Notes: generated from the sequence alone by a model not told the origin. A DNA stretch of 64,000 bases from Seriola aureovittata (GCF_021018895.1 NC_079369.1:5300694-5364693), one strand, 5' to 3'. Positions 12,074-25,011 are shown, counted from the stretch's first letter. Numbers and translations are program-made.

Positions 12074-12853
12074 CTGGAAGCAGAAAAACAGGAGGTAAGC
12101 AGCATGAACCTGACACACCTGATAATGATCACTGCAAAGGCCAAGAGTCTAGAAATACTGAGGTCATGGGTCCAAATTCCCCTGGTGCAAACTCTACCCC
12201 CAAAAGAAAATTTGACTAGCCACCATTAAATAGTCTGTAAACACAATTTTGTGACCCAGGTCACAAAACAATAGTCTGAACAATAATAATATGTCTCATA
12301 GGTCTTTTGAATTCTTATGAATATTCACCGATGGGGTGAGCATACAGGTTGACATTGGCTGTGCTCAGTTTCTTTGTAATGTCAATCGCCTGAGTAAATT
12401 GTGCTGATCATAAATATGCATCAAGCTGATTGGGGGTTGGGGTGACTATAAATATTCAGAGGTGTCTATAAATATCATGGACTTAAAGTTCGTGCAGTGA
12501 TCTACCTCCAAACTAACTACAAAGCTTTAAATTCCTGGTGTCTCTCTTCCTGATGCACTCAATATGGTGCAACTGCCAATAGCAAATATTAACATTTAAC
12601 TGCAGTTCATGTGGGCATTGGATGCTTTTTATATAGTCATATTAACAGTTTTGAGATAGTAGCTTTACTTCTCTGCAAACTTGAATCTTAATGATGTTGC
12701 ATATGTTCCAATATACACAGCAGTGACTGCTGTTATACAATTAAATACAAGTTATTAACGTTTTATGATGCCAACAAAGGTTTTTAAAACAAGCCAATGC
12801 ATATCAAGTCAAAGTCTTATAGGTAAACATGGAATTCATATGGCTTTAATTAC
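12074..12853 (-). other. Intron between the last two exons (780 nt)
   Basis: Donor AAG|gtaatt, acceptor ttccag|GCC on the minus strand. I see no element inside. A short AT-rich stretch near 12420-12480 repeats 'ataaatat' several times. Confidence 0.75.
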
Positions 12854-12949
12854 CTTGTCCTTAGTCATCTGTCTGCACTGATGCCTCCTAGCTTTTATGT
12901 CGAGGTATTTTTTCTCCACTAAGTGAATTCGATCCTCCAGCCAACCAAC
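12854..12949 (-). CDS. Penultimate coding exon, unidentified gene (residues 286-317)
   Basis: 96 nt, phase 0 at both ends, between acceptor 'ttcag|GTTGG' and donor 'AAG|gtaatt'. It encodes VGWLEDRIHLVEKK followed by YLDIKARRHQCRQMTKDK. Spacing of hydrophobic residues (W, L, I, L, V, Y, L, I) among many charged ones is that of an amphipathic helix or coiled coil. It is 17.3 kb from the preceding exon and only 0.8 kb from the last one. Because both ends are phase 0, skipping it would not shift the frame. Confidence 0.87.
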
Positions 12950-15435
12950 CTGAACACAAACACACAACATGCATACTTAAACACATAGGTCACGGGTTCG
13001 CATCACAGTGACAGTGAACTGAGACAAAAAGTTGGGATTTAATAGGAAATATATAATAGGATATATATAGGAAGCATTGATACCATCAAATAGTACCTTT
13101 AACGTGTAAGGTTGACTTTATTCTATATTTTTCTTATTGTTAACAAATCCCATGAAAAGGCAAAAACCAACAAAACTTTTCGACTTGTCTACAGTGTCTT
13201 TGGATCTTAGCCTCAAGTGTATTATTTTCCAATTTATTACATATAAATGTATCAACAGCTGGGCTTAGCAGTTTTTTATATAATTTTACTCAAATAGGTT
13301 ATAAACTGTTTTTTTTTTTCCAAACCTATTTTCAGCCACATTTGATGCTCTATTGAGTATTTAAAATGTCAGTCCACCATTGACTGAATGTTGTATTGTG
13401 ATATCGGATGTCCATGATAAAACAGCCAAAGTTCCAAAACATGTGGTGAACGTATGTTAAAAAGCTCCCAGTAAGACAAAAGTCCACGTTTCAGTCTGTT
13501 CTGAACACTTTGTTTCAACCTATTTTTTTTCAACTTTCCAAACACTCGGATGTTTGACCTCCACTCTGGGCCTCAGGTCAAGTGCGGGCTAGTTACGCCA
13601 GTTATCACAGTGTCTGTTGCTATGGTGGATATGGATTTGGAATTCATACAGCAGTAGCGTTACAACCCTGCATTTTTGTGTGGACTGCATTTCATGAGGC
13701 GAACAATGGTCGCCTGCCAGCTGGCTGTGTGCTATTGAAGGATGGGCTGTTCCAACTTTATTGAGCCAGTGTGTCGATTCAGAACCCCAAAATGTAGGTA
13801 TATGACTAAAATGTTTTTTTTTCCTTGTGGCTTATTATCAGCCTGCACATTACGAGCTATTTCAGCAAGTAACCGTGGTGGTGGATTTGTGTTTAAACAC
13901 AAACACAAACAGTTACAAGCTTGCTGGTGAGGCACTTTCGAGCAGTGTGAAACCATGAATACAATATGTGTGAACAGAAAATGTAATGTTGAAAAGACTC
14001 TTTTGAGAGGAGGCTACAGCTTGTGAAATTAAAGTTACTCTTGTAGTTTTTCCTTCTTACAGAACATCACAACAGGACCCCTGTGCCAGCCTTACAGCAT
14101 GTTACCAGCATGTATGATGCCAGACAGACCCTCCTCTAACAGCACTTGTGGGTACACTGCTGTCCATCAAAACACAGAACATCAGAACATGTCAGAGGAA
14201 AAGATTTGTTCATAATATGGATAACGTCTATTAGTGTTTTTCTGGGAAGTCATACATGGTATGTTGGTATGCAAACATCGTCACAACTAAAAGTGTACAC
14301 GTCCTCTGAAAGATGCATGATGTAATGAAAACAAATGCATTTTCAGTGCTCAAAATAATGCACATGAAGAGAGGTCAATCCCACTAGATTTGCTTGGAAA
14401 GTTAGATTTAAGAATTTCACAATCATGGTGAGCAAATCGCTTCACTGGTCATGTATGAAGGATTACAAATTTTGTTTTGTCACTTTGGTTTCTCCTTTTT
14501 TTATTTTAAAGTGAAATTACTACTTAAATAGATGCTTCTCCTTCATTCAAGACGAAACGTATCTGCAGTTGTACCTACATGGCCCTAATGAAACAGTTTA
14601 ATGTACGTGTAGCTCTGAATCTGCCATGTTTTACAGATGACTTGTGTGACCTGATGAAGCTTGTGTTCCTGGACCCACTAGACTTCAAAGAAGAAATTTA
14701 TTGCTGGGTGGGTGTTGGGCTTTAACCATATGTTAGCCTCACAATACAGCAGCCAGCAGCATCAGGAAAGTGTTGGAATATCACTAGAAGACACATCAGG
14801 ATGACCACTCTGACTTTCTGCCCTGAGGGCTGCAGCACCAGCTGACACAACTTCAGTATACAAGACACCCTTCACCCCGAAGGAGGACATGATCCACCCT
14901 GTGTACATAAAAGGCTCTGGCAGCTTTCTGCATCACACATTGGATATATAATATATATATCCAAGTTATAGTTATATTTCATTTTCTTTATGTGAAATGC
15001 TTTATTTTTAAGGATTTTGTCATTTTTAAATTGTGTTGTAAATTTACAGTAAGGGTCCTGTCCTATTGGAGAAATATATTTCTTCTTTCACAAAGGTTGA
15101 GCAGCAAAGTTCAGTCAAGCTACGTGTTTTTTTTCAAAACCGCAACCTAAAAACAGAGGTTCCATCATCAAGATAGTAAGTGTCAGCAGATGTCTGTATA
15201 CATGTACGTGTAAGGCTTCATCCTACCACCATGATGGTAATAAAGTTAATCTTAATTTGACAAAATACCTTATTATTAGTATTTCTACAAAGGGCTATGA
15301 GTTGGGAGACTCCTGTGTTTTTCTGTTCAGGAATACTGGGAATATGATTAAAACAAGAATCACTGCCTTGCTGTCCGCCTCTGCCAACCAGTCAAGCTGG
15401 AGGACATATGGTCAAAATCTCCCCTTCCTAAGTGA
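12950..15435 (-). other. Start of the 17.3 kb intron, nothing recognised
   Basis: No additional exon is needed by phase, and I find none with matched splice signals. Open stretches around 13582-13956 on both strands lack family motifs. Confidence 0.45.
14940..14964. repeat. Short AT palindrome
   Basis: Two perfect 11-nt arms ('ttggatatata' and its complement) are separated by 3 nt. Likely cruciform-prone simple sequence with no evident function. Confidence 0.8.
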
Positions 15436-15439
15436 CAAA

Positions 15440-15845
15440 GCTGAGTAATCGCCAGAAATATTTTTGCAGAATATTATGATCACTGTGAAGTTGACCTTTG
15501 ACCGTCTGGATATAAAATGTCATCACTTCATCAGTCCATCTTATTAAACATATATGTTAAATTTTGCCATAACTAGCATATGAATTCTTGAGTTATGTCC
15601 AAAAACATGTTTTGTGATGTCACAGTGACCTTGACCTTTGACTACCGAATTTTAATTAGTTCATCTCTGAGTCCAAGTGGACGTTTGTACCAGATGTAAT
15701 GAAATTCCCTCCAGGTTTTCCTGAGATATTGCGTTCATGAGAATGGGATGATGGGATGCATGGACAGACAGACCGACAGATGTACGTACAGACAACCCAA
15801 AGACATAATGCCTCCAGCCACGGCTGTCATCGGCATTTGGCTTAA
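15440..15845 (+). repeat. Teleost dispersed repeat
   Basis: The phrases 'gtgaccttgacctttgacta', 'ttcctgagatattgcgttca', 'cagacaacccaaagacataa' and 'tgcctccagccacggctgtc' match an abundant teleost repeat as I remember it. The unit seems nearly complete at its right end. Assignment rests on recall rather than on a second copy in the window. Confidence 0.65.
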
Positions 15846-16224
15846 AAAACCTTGAGCATGGAATTTAAAGTGTGGAAAAAGTCATTCCAGATGGCAGGTC
15901 ACCCCCACTGAATATCTTATTTGCAAATCTGTGTCATGTCTTGGCTCTCCAATGGGAATGTCTGAGCTGAAAGCATCCACTATTGCTGCGGGTAAGTTTA
16001 CATTGGTGTCGGTGGAGTGCTAGAGAAGTTGCTCTGGGTGTCTGATATTGCTGCAAGTGAGTTAACTCTGGGGTCAATTGAAGAAATCCTGTGTGACTGT
16101 ATAAAAACGCCAAAGGCTACCGCGCACGTGTCTATGAGATGCCAGTTGGTTTGACAAAATGTCAGTATTTGATTTGACTTGGGAAGGAGGATGGGTTGGT
16201 ATAGGCATTAGAGGGGATGAATTT

Positions 16225-16460
16225 CACTGACTTTAGTGTCCCTTTGACTGCTCATGTTGCGCCACCAGCAGGTCAAAGTTTATATTTATTCAGTGAAATA
16301 TCTCCATATCTACTAGATGGATTTTCATACAACTTTGTATAAGCAAATATGGTCCCAGTCAAGATGAATTGTAATAAATTTGTTGGTCCACTGACTTTTT
16401 ATCTAATGCCACCCTTAGGACAAAATTTTTATTTAGCCAACACTTATGAATAAGCACCTG
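16225..16460 (+). repeat. Dispersed repeat, 'gaaatatctc' family, plus orientation
   Basis: Contains 'tgcgccaccagcaggtcaaa', 'cagtgaaatatctccatatc' and 'actagatggattttcataca'. The reverse complement of the same arrangement occurs at 53600-53840 ('gcaatccatccagtatttgt' and 'ttgttgagacatttca'), and a degenerate copy lies at 60810-60970. This is a very common fish repeat unit. Confidence 0.65.
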
Positions 16461-17609
16461 CAAATGCATGCCAACACAATTCCTTTAGATGTTGAACACT
16501 TAACATTTGGGAAAAAATCACAAAAAATGGCTGTAAGCATTTTACTATACTGACATTAGCATTTAACTCAACTTCCCAATATGTGAAAGTGAGGCCTCGC
16601 AAGTTGTTATTCATTTTTAGACAACAGTGGAGCTCTATGGCACAGAGGAATAAGCTATATCGGGCTTTAGCCATACATGTAACACTTGTTGGTTGAGCCG
16701 ATTCATTGTTGGTTTTGGTCTCTCAATGGGATTTTTACAATTAGAAGAATACAGATTAACACCAGCCAAATTATTGTGATTGAGGCCAAGTTTATTGTTG
16801 TTGTTTCCATCTACTTCCTTTCTTTTTAGAGACCTGCTTCCAGTATAATGTTAATCATAAATGTCAAACATGTCATTAAGGCGACTATCGGACCAACAAA
16901 GACAATGCAGAGTTCAGTATTTAAGATGGCTGGTTCCTTTTCAAAAGTTGTCCAGAATACAGATGTCACTGTTATTAAGACATGGAAGTATATTCAAAAG
17001 CTTTGTTATGTAGTAGACTTTGCTTGCTGTGTAAATTAGGCCTGAACAGCACTGAGTCCCACCACTATAGGCTGTAAACTAGCAGAGAGTAATACAGTTT
17101 GGACAGGTGGCACCAGGTTATGTATTGGCTATTTGTGAGCTAAAATAAATCTCCCATTTCTCTCTCATTCTCTCACTTATTCCCCCCCACTTTTTTCTCT
17201 ACCTTCAGTTCTCTCTCCTTTTCACGCACAGCTTTAACTCCTCACTGCCTCCTTTCTGTTCATCTACAGCATTTGCACCCTTTTTGCTTGCTTTCTCCAT
17301 CTGTCAAGGATGTAATTACCTGCCTACTGTACTTTGGCTTCAGCACTTCTCCTTCATTTTATAAACCAGGAGAAAGAGGACAGAACTTTGAAAAGAAATA
17401 AGTGATGGAGAGTTGTACTTTAACTGAGTTTTGTGGAACAGGGTCAAAGCATACTCACATGCACAGACACACTCTCCAATGTGTGATGAGTGACTCTTTT
17501 GGCTACAGTAGCTATTGTCTCTGGAAGCTTGCTTGACTACCAGCCAATGCTAACTCATCATTTCTGTCATTTTCATGGGCGTGACCAGGCTTGTCAAGCA
17601 TTAAAAAAT

Positions 17610-18060
17610 TACTTAAAGTGATAGTTTGGGTTATTTGATGTGGGGTTGTGTGAGGCTACTATCTATGGTCAGTGTATTACCATAGTAATAGATCTCAGTT
17701 TAGAGAAGCAGTGGGGAATAAAAGCATAGAAGCCCAGCGATGTGCTGCCTTGAACGACCTTATTCCTACGCACAAACATACATACGCTTAGCTCTGTCTG
17801 ACTCAAAACACCTGATCTGCGGAGTAAGTGTGCAGTGTAGTCGTGCTTGTACGTAGTAATGCAGTAGTTCAGTGGTTCACAAACTGTATTTCCAAATGGC
17901 AGAGCTGACAATATTCAAATAATGATAATGACGTTTTTCTACTTCTATTTTTTAAAGTGGCTAAGCCGTTTTTGCAGATGGCCCCGCCCAAAGCAGCACA
18001 TCACTCAGCTTCTGTGACGGTGGTTGTGCACCGAGGGGTGCGATAGGGTTGCAGCTGCCA
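17610..18060. repeat. Composite repeat with inverted ends
   Basis: The left part (17610-17760) matches the 10.4 kb copy in plus orientation. The right part (about 17965-18060) carries the 'cacagaagctgagtgatgtgctgc' block in minus orientation. The two arms are some 200 bp apart, as in a MITE or two oppositely oriented copies. The middle (17760-17930) shows no match. Confidence 0.6.
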
Positions 18061-18069
18061 ACCCTAAAA

Positions 18070-19195
18070 AATGCCTTGCCACCCTAGTTTTGGACAATCT
18101 ACTTCAAAAATATATGAATGAAAAGTTGTGGCTTTTCAGAAATTTTCAAGAGAGGCAATAAATGAAGCGTTTCATAGACTTCTTTGTTCTTACTGTTCAT
18201 CTATGAGAAAACTAGAATAATCAGAAAAGTGCAAGGCCAGTGGAGTCTGTATCACATGTTTACAGTGTTTTCTTGCTTGCAAATGCAACTGAAGGCTCAC
18301 TAGTATTGATTATTAAAGTTTAGTATGTATGCACAAATATGCAATATGTTAATAAAGGTTTGTGTTCACTTTGGGGGGGTAGCAAGCAAGCTTTAATTAA
18401 CACATTATAGACGACTAAGCAATAAGTTGTGAGGATGGGAGGGTGATATCCCCACAAAATGAGAAACAAACACACAGCCATGTGATTTCACCCAATTGCT
18501 GTTTGTTGTTCCAACAGCGAGCAGCAGCTCCCTCTGTTTTGTCTCGGCCGCTGCAGCTTTCTGTGCAGCTTCTCTCAGTCATGGCTGCAGACAATGACTG
18601 CTGATAGCTTTTTTTTCTGCTAAATGTGTGTGTAGGTTTGCCAACATCCACTAGTAGAAATATAGTACGGCCGCTGATGGATGGTGGCGGACTTGTTTTG
18701 AAGTTTGCTTTGTTTATTAATAGTAACTCATGTTTGATTGTGTGAGGGATGGATTAAACCTGACTAAACCCAAACTGCCTGCAGCTACTAACATCTCTGA
18801 AACTGCTAATTCTGCAGATAAATGTGCAAATTTCAGATCAGTCATGCAAGTATAACATAGAAAAGCACCCAGTTGAAAAAGCATTATGATCATTCGCTCC
18901 CAGCCCCAGACTAAAAAACCACATTAGTCACCAATGCAGTGGAAGTTGATTAAAAGCACAGCACCTGTGCATTTGCACTTTCTACACATTTTCAAAATGT
19001 TGCTTTTACCATTTAATCAGCATTACTAGATAAACACTGGATATCTTGGATCATTGGTTACACATTTGTGGCTAAGTTTCTTAATTTTGATTTTTCTGAT
19101 ATAAATTAAGTGCTTGGATGGTTAAAAAAAAATACATTGCAAAGAAAAAAAATGTTAAAACTTAACTTTATTCAAATTTTACAACATGTTCACTA
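18070..19195. other. Intronic DNA, nothing recognised
   Basis: No supported exon or element. The 78-codon minus-strand open stretch at 18415-18651 has no motifs. Confidence 0.4.
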
Positions 19196-19199
19196 TAGT

Positions 19200-20235
19200 A
19201 GACAACAGGACTTCATTTTTCTCAATCGAGAAAGATTTAAAAGCTGACTACATACATGTTGCTGTTATATTCTGCTACCACTGCAGGTCTTGGGACTTGG
19301 ACTTGCTTGGTTTTTGGGTTTTTTTGACCATCTGGAATAGGGATCCTGGGGCTCAATCCCATGGACAGTTGATACCATAACAACAGGCTTGTTGTCTATC
19401 AATTTGATAGCAACCATTTCTGATGACCTTCTTCCGGTTTTGCTCAGGACCTTGTCAGCAGTGAAGTGGCATTCTTTTGGAATTCAGTTCTTCTGAATTC
19501 TTCCTGTAGACGGCAGGTCTCTTTCTGGGGGTCTCCAGAAGCTTGATGGTGGTAAAATACCAGTCAAAATACACCAGTTTTCCTCTGGGAACTGTCAAGG
19601 GTCAAACGCAGGACTCCATTTGCGCCTATTCCCATTTGCAGGTCTTGAATGAAGGTTCTTTCCTTGATAGGTCTCCAAATCCAACACAAGGCCATTTGGA
19701 GTTGCAAGAACAAATACCTTTAAGCCTGTTGGATTTGGTTTGCCAAGAACATACTGCCGAACTGGACACCAGCCTGTGACAGGAACCATTTGTTTGTCAA
19801 TCCAGACCTTTGCTGGCCTGGGTAGACTGAGGCAACCTTGGAACACTTTCTTCAGAAATGGTCTTATTCTCCAAAGCAAATCATTTTTCTTCTTATCCTC
19901 AGGCACATCCAGATCATTTGCCACTTTCAGGGAAAATCTGATCTTGTGAAAACAATCTTGTGTCATTGAGTCAGCTATAATTGGGATTCTTGTTTTGGCA
20001 GCTCAATACACTTTAATTCTTGGATATCCAAGGCATTCCAAGTACACTGAAATTCCTAAAACGGTCTTGATCGCTTCTGGTGTTGTGTTCAAGCTGCAGC
20101 CTGAATCCTGTACAATGCGCTGGTTGATGAAGACGGACAGATCCTGAACCAGTTGCTCATCAATGTACTGCTGCTAGTATTGCAGTGGGCTGCAGACTCT
20201 ATGACTCAGGTCAGGATCATTGGGTTAAAAAGGTT
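19200..20235 (-). pseudogene. Decayed piggyBac (PGBD-type) transposase
   Basis: Read on the minus strand the region gives piggyBac transposase blocks in order. They are [100 protein letters not shown] and [13 protein letters not shown]. Downstream are [35 protein letters not shown] and SRWSKKPKN. The conserved acidic positions are partly retained (D in WIDKQM and in VLDLE), although the usual 'DEQM' is DKQM here. In-frame stops and small indels occur (for example near 20165 and 20010) and the longest open part is 123 codons, so the copy cannot encode a full transposase. It lies in the 17.3 kb intron and on the gene's own strand. Confidence 0.88.
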
Positions 20236-20269
20236 AAGTGGTTTTAGATGAAAATAAAATTCAGGTTCC

Positions 20270-20980
20270 TCTTGGAAATCTTTGCAGACATATTTTTCCA
20301 CATTGATGTCTTGTTCAGTGTTTTGTAGTCAGGGGAGAAGTGAGGAGAGTGATCTGAAAATCCAGCCAAGATATCCGGGACTTCTGTACACACTGAAGAT
20401 GAATTTCACCAGATGTACTCAGATGTCTTTGACACAGTTTTGTCCCAACTGCATAAAACGTTAAAATGTGAAAAGATGAAATTCCTTGAATTGCTGAATC
20501 TGGCTAAAATTTCAGAGTATAACAGCCTTTCTTGGCATAGCTTTCACATCACTGAAAGAGACATAGGGGCATTTCTTTGATGTTGTTCAACTCCGCAATG
20601 AGCTCTCGCTGTATTCATCGCCCACCTTAGCTAAAAAGAACGTTACAGAGCTGATGTCTCGCATGAATTAAACCGGAATCACAGAGGCCATGAGACAAGT
20701 TTACGAATGTTGTCGTCTCTTCCTGACTGTTCCCTCAACTACAGCATCAGCTGAGAGAGCGTTTTCCGCTTTGAAGAGGATTCAAATTTTCACTTGAAAC
20801 ACTGTCAGTCAAGGGCGTTTCTCTGTTCCGGGTCTAATATCAATAGAGTGAAAGTTGCTGCACAAACTAAAGGCAGAGGACACATTCTATGACAAAGTAC
20901 TTTGTGAAGCATGGAGTTTGTATACAGAAAGAGTGTGCAAAATAGTGCTGCCAACTCACTTAGAAGAGGAATGAAATCGT
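20270..20980 (+). pseudogene. Decayed hAT-superfamily transposase, C-terminal part
   Basis: The plus strand reads DEFHQMYSDVFDTVLSQL, KFLELLNLAKISEYN, FDVVQLRNELSLYSSPTL, VTELMSRMN and then PSTTASAERAFSALKRIQ. The last is the hAT C-terminal dimerisation signature ('ATSAxxERxFSALKRIK'). QGRFSVPGLISIE and KLLHKLKAEDTFYDKV follow. Stops interrupt the frame after SRMN, after IFT and after SIE, and a frameshift separates the early blocks. Only the C-terminal third remains. It begins within about 50 bp of the piggyBac remnant and points away from it. Confidence 0.82.
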
Positions 20981-20984
20981 GATT

Positions 20985-22225
20985 TTCTACTTAATTTTTA
21001 TATCAATCATATTTGATCCTCCAATACATGTCAGGTGCACAAATATTTATAGAATATAATTTTTTTAAATAGTAACAGAAGTATATATCAATATAAAATA
21101 TAAAATGTTTCATATGTACAACCATATGTATATTAAATATACATACTATGTAAAAACCTGCGCCAAAGAGGAAAGATTACTGCTCATGCTTGAAGTTCAG
21201 TAGGTAATATCAGTCAATAACTAAAACAAAAACATTTGTGCACCCTACATGTATTATGGGATTTACTGTATGAACAGTAAGTAACAAAATTCAGATTTTA
21301 AATTTTTTTCCCTCTACTGTTGTGTCATGTGACAACCTGGTCGCTGCCTGTCAAGTACTTTGGCCAATGTCTTGTCCTGTGATCCACAAACCTCCACTGT
21401 TGTGAAAAACCCTGGTCTGCAACATTTCTGCCAGACATCCTGGTCCGAAAATACTTCTCTCATGTGCTTTGAATTCTTCTCACATCTTCTGGTCCACCAT
21501 CAATTATAGGCGTCAAATACAGCTATGACAACTGTTTACTCACTGCTACCTTCCAACCCATAGCATGAAAGGACTTCCTCACTTCTGTGAGATACCCCTG
21601 TCAGTAACAGTGCTATCAGCTGTCCTGGTCCACCTCACAATTATAAGATAAAGTGGTATGTCTAGACTTGATTACCACCTTGATGTTTCATATTTATTCA
21701 ATTTACATATTTACAATTAACCATACAACATAATACCCAAACACATTAATTCTGTTTTGCTTTTTAGTTATATTAATATCTTTTATCTTTCTGTTGATCA
21801 GGGTGTAGTGTTCTCTGTCTAAGATGTATTAAACAGCTGAATCACACACTGAGCTGGTGGTTTGTGGGCATACCTGTATCAAGATTAATAAAAACACAGT
21901 GTCTGCCTTGCTCAGAATGCATGCACACTTCATTATTCTATAGAGTAATTTTAACCATCACTCTGCTCTATAAAGCATCCATCAAAACCAGGGTTCAACA
22001 CCACATTTTTCTTGAGCCTATTTCTATGAGGAAACACAGACTGTAAACACACATACAATATAGTGCTTCAAATGGTCCAGTGACCTTTTCCATAGTGTCT
22101 GGATTGTTAAAACAGGGCGCAACAATCAATAAACACCACAGGGCTTGTTCACCAAGCACGATATGAACAAATATGCTGTTAAGTAAGCTTGTAAGCGAAC
22201 TTGTAAGATCACAGAAATTAGCCCT
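20985..22225. other. Intronic DNA, no gene recognised
   Basis: The first 350 bp are AT-rich and could be the 3' non-coding part of the hAT element. The 21340-21640 part reuses words such as 'tctggtccac' and 'cctggtccacct', suggesting an old internal repeat, but I cannot assign it. Confidence 0.35.
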
Positions 22226-22329
22226 CAGCTGCCTGGGTGGGAATAAATCAAGTCTGTTTGGTTTAACAAATATTTCCTACAGAAACGTTGGGCAGCCAAA
22301 AACGTGTACATATTGAAGGACAACCCTGA

Positions 22330-22525
22330 ATAAATGAGGATAACCAGAATGAATGAAGATGGCCATCGGTCTCCACATCTCAACTCAACTGAACACTTAT
22401 GGGAGAATTTGGAGTGACTGCTCTCCACCACCACCTACATAACAGAATATCTTTTAAAAGAAAGCTGTTTGTCCCTCTAGCGCCAATAGAACACACCTTT
22501 TGTCACCCATCTATATGTAAATTGG
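22330..22525 (+). repeat. Degenerate transposon-related repeat, possibly Tc1-like
   Basis: 'ctccacatctcaactcaact', 'gaacacttatgggagaattt' and 'ttttgtcacccatctatatg' match in order a common fish repeat that includes a transposase-like 'DLNPxEHLWE' motif (here HLNSTEHLWENLE followed by a stop). The E of that motif is the last acidic residue of the Tc1/mariner catalytic triad. Only a short, broken part remains. Confidence 0.5.
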
Positions 22526-22529
22526 ATGG

Positions 22530-22980
22530 TTGGCCATATTTTGCTCATCAGTTAAATTTGAACAATAAACACAACCATAGGATAACAAAGAAAACCAAAC
22601 TTCAGCGTAAAGGAATCAGATAAAATACATAATACAGGGAATTTGGTACATGTATGAACCAAGATTGCAAACAAAATCAATGCCAGCTTTAGTTGTCATT
22701 CACACCCCATCCTTGCGGAGTGTGAAAGTGATGCTGTACCATCCTATCAAAAGAATGTCAGTAGTTTAAAGGGAAGCAACAGATGCAGCTGGTATGGTAG
22801 GGATGAACAAGTCTTTTTGTTTATGTTGAAATCGGGATTGCAAAAGCCACTACCTGCTATTTTTATTAATAGCAAAAGTAGTGCCATATATGTGCATGTT
22901 TATCTACAACATTCATATGAAATTTGTGCAGTTTTTCCATGTTAGTAGTAGAAGTAATACTACAAGACAATCAATGCAAA
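22530..22980. other. Intronic DNA, nothing recognised
   Basis: No exon, RNA gene or element recognised. Confidence 0.4.
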
Positions 22981-22984
22981 GTAA

Positions 22985-23160
22985 TAAGAAGGCAGCTAAG
23001 GATAAAGAGGAGAAAAACAAGGGAAGGGAGGGAAGGAAAAAGGAAGAGAGTGAAACAAAGGAGCAGATGAATAAAGAGAATGAGAGAGGAGGGAAGGAAA
23101 AGATGAAGGTGAATTGGGGAAGAGAATAAAGTGAGAGTAGGGGTGGTGTGGGGGCCGAAG
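22985..23160 (+). repeat. Purine-rich (GA) low-complexity tract
   Basis: About 170 nt with very few pyrimidines on the plus strand, hence long pyrimidine runs in the transcript. It explains the lysine/glutamate-rich and serine/leucine-rich open frames on the two strands. It is not a gene. Confidence 0.8.
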
Positions 23161-25010
23161 TCTGGAAATAGACCTTACATAGATGAAATAAAAGCACCTC
23201 CTCACGACTGCAGCAGAGCGGCACAGTCCGCAAATTCCCTTATAGATATTTTATGGAGCGGAAAACATTTGATGCATTCTCACTATTCTGGTCCGAACTG
23301 AGATGGAAAAAAGCGCAAAAGAGAAGAGAGGACTGGGAGAGAAAAAGAAGGTGAAGTGGGCTGAGGTTAATTTTGTGTAATGGAATTTTAACAGGAGGCA
23401 GAAGACATCAGGAAACAGCTCGGTCAAGTCACAGACTAGTATACTTTATAAAATAGCACTGCTGTTGTGTAAAAACAGAACTTCAGGTTGGAAAGTCTAA
23501 GAATGTTTTGGATGAAGTGAAGCTTACCAAGATCACTCAGTTGTGTACAGAGTTTATAATTTTAAGGCCAACAAAGGTCATTCAAAACATAAGCTATGAA
23601 AGAGAAAGAGCATTGGTGTTTGCAAATGACAGTGTTTTTAATAATTTGTTTTTCAAATGTGACATTTCTGTTTAGGGAAGCAGCAGTGTGCCTCTTGAAT
23701 GGAGGTGGGAAAGTTAGATACCAAACCAACCATCAAGAGAAAAGGACTGAGGAGTCCTTTTCTCTTGTAGCCTTTTCACACCACAGATAAAGCATAAAAC
23801 TAAACGAGTAGTGTAATAATAATAATAGTAATAATTTCTCTTCATTATCAATTAATTCCTGGTTCATTTTTTGACAGAAAACATCACTAAGGTGCCACTT
23901 CTTTCCACATGCAGCTGCTAAAATGGTTAAAAAATACATTCCTATTTTTTCATGTCTGCATCATATCAAATTTGGCCTAGACATAGACAAATATAGTGGA
24001 AGTTTTATGTAATGTTACTGCTATGATGTCAATATGACACCAAAAGGTCTTTTCTCTGTCTATTTTATTCTGTGAGCCGCACAGATCACGCATGAAAAAT
24101 ATGTGAGAGGCTGAATCTCCAGATCACGCGACGCAGTGTGTCTGCTCTAACCTGTTAACATGTGCGTTTAAATGAAAACCGAGGCGTTCTGCAGCCAGGA
24201 AGAACACACAATGCGTCCAGTGTTTTTCCTGGCCTGTGCAGCGCTGGGTCTTGAAGACATATGCAAAAACTAAACCTGATTTGGTTTGAGCCATTCGCCA
24301 CGATTCCTAATTTATTGATAACAACAGAGAATGTAGCAAGAAGAGGGAAAAAAGGACTTAAGAATTGCGTATATAAAAAAATGTAATCATAAATGCATTT
24401 TTTGTGCAATTATACATGTTAGTAGGTAATGAAATCAAATTTGACACATGATTTGTTCTCTAAATGCGTCCATAATGTGAATTTGTAGCATTGAAAGTTC
24501 CATTAGGAATGAAATTCATTGGTCTAATCAAAAACACAATCAACAAACACAGAAATTCAAGTGGCCAACTCAATAATGAAAACACACACAAAAGGACACA
24601 TTGCACAATCTTCATTATAACTCATTTCCAAGTTTGGTCTAAATGTGTTTGGGCTGTTGGTTTCTTTTGCTGTGAAAAGTTCATTTTGACCACACCATTA
24701 AGATAAGCTGTAATTTCTTCCCAGACAACCCTGTCTACTAGAAATTACTTTTATATGCAACTAATTTGCAACAGCAAACATGTTTTTTAGGAAACGTAAT
24801 TGCGACAAATGCAATTTAAATGCATAATTAAATTGTGTTTTCTTCTAATGTAGTGAGGATATGCTGTTAATTTACATATTTGGCAAATCGGAAAAAAGGT
24901 TGATACTGAACGTATCAGTAAAATGTTGACAAATAATGCGTTTGCTTTCCAACGAAATATCTGATCCAACGGCACAACATCAATTTGTAGAGTCTACAGC
25001 ATTATGAACC
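23161..25010. other. Intronic DNA, nothing recognised
   Basis: No supported exon or element. The 24060-24260 part is locally richer in CpG than its surroundings but carries no other promoter sign. Confidence 0.4.
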
Positions 25011-25011
25011 T

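Noticed and set aside
12980..13010. 'cacgggttcgcatcac', resembling a tRNA B box
   Set aside because: No A box at the right distance upstream and no cloverleaf. Not a tRNA gene and not clearly a SINE.
22913..23233. Ser/Leu/Phe-rich 106-codon minus-strand frame
   Set aside because: Caused by the purine-rich tract on the plus strand. Composition alone keeps it open.
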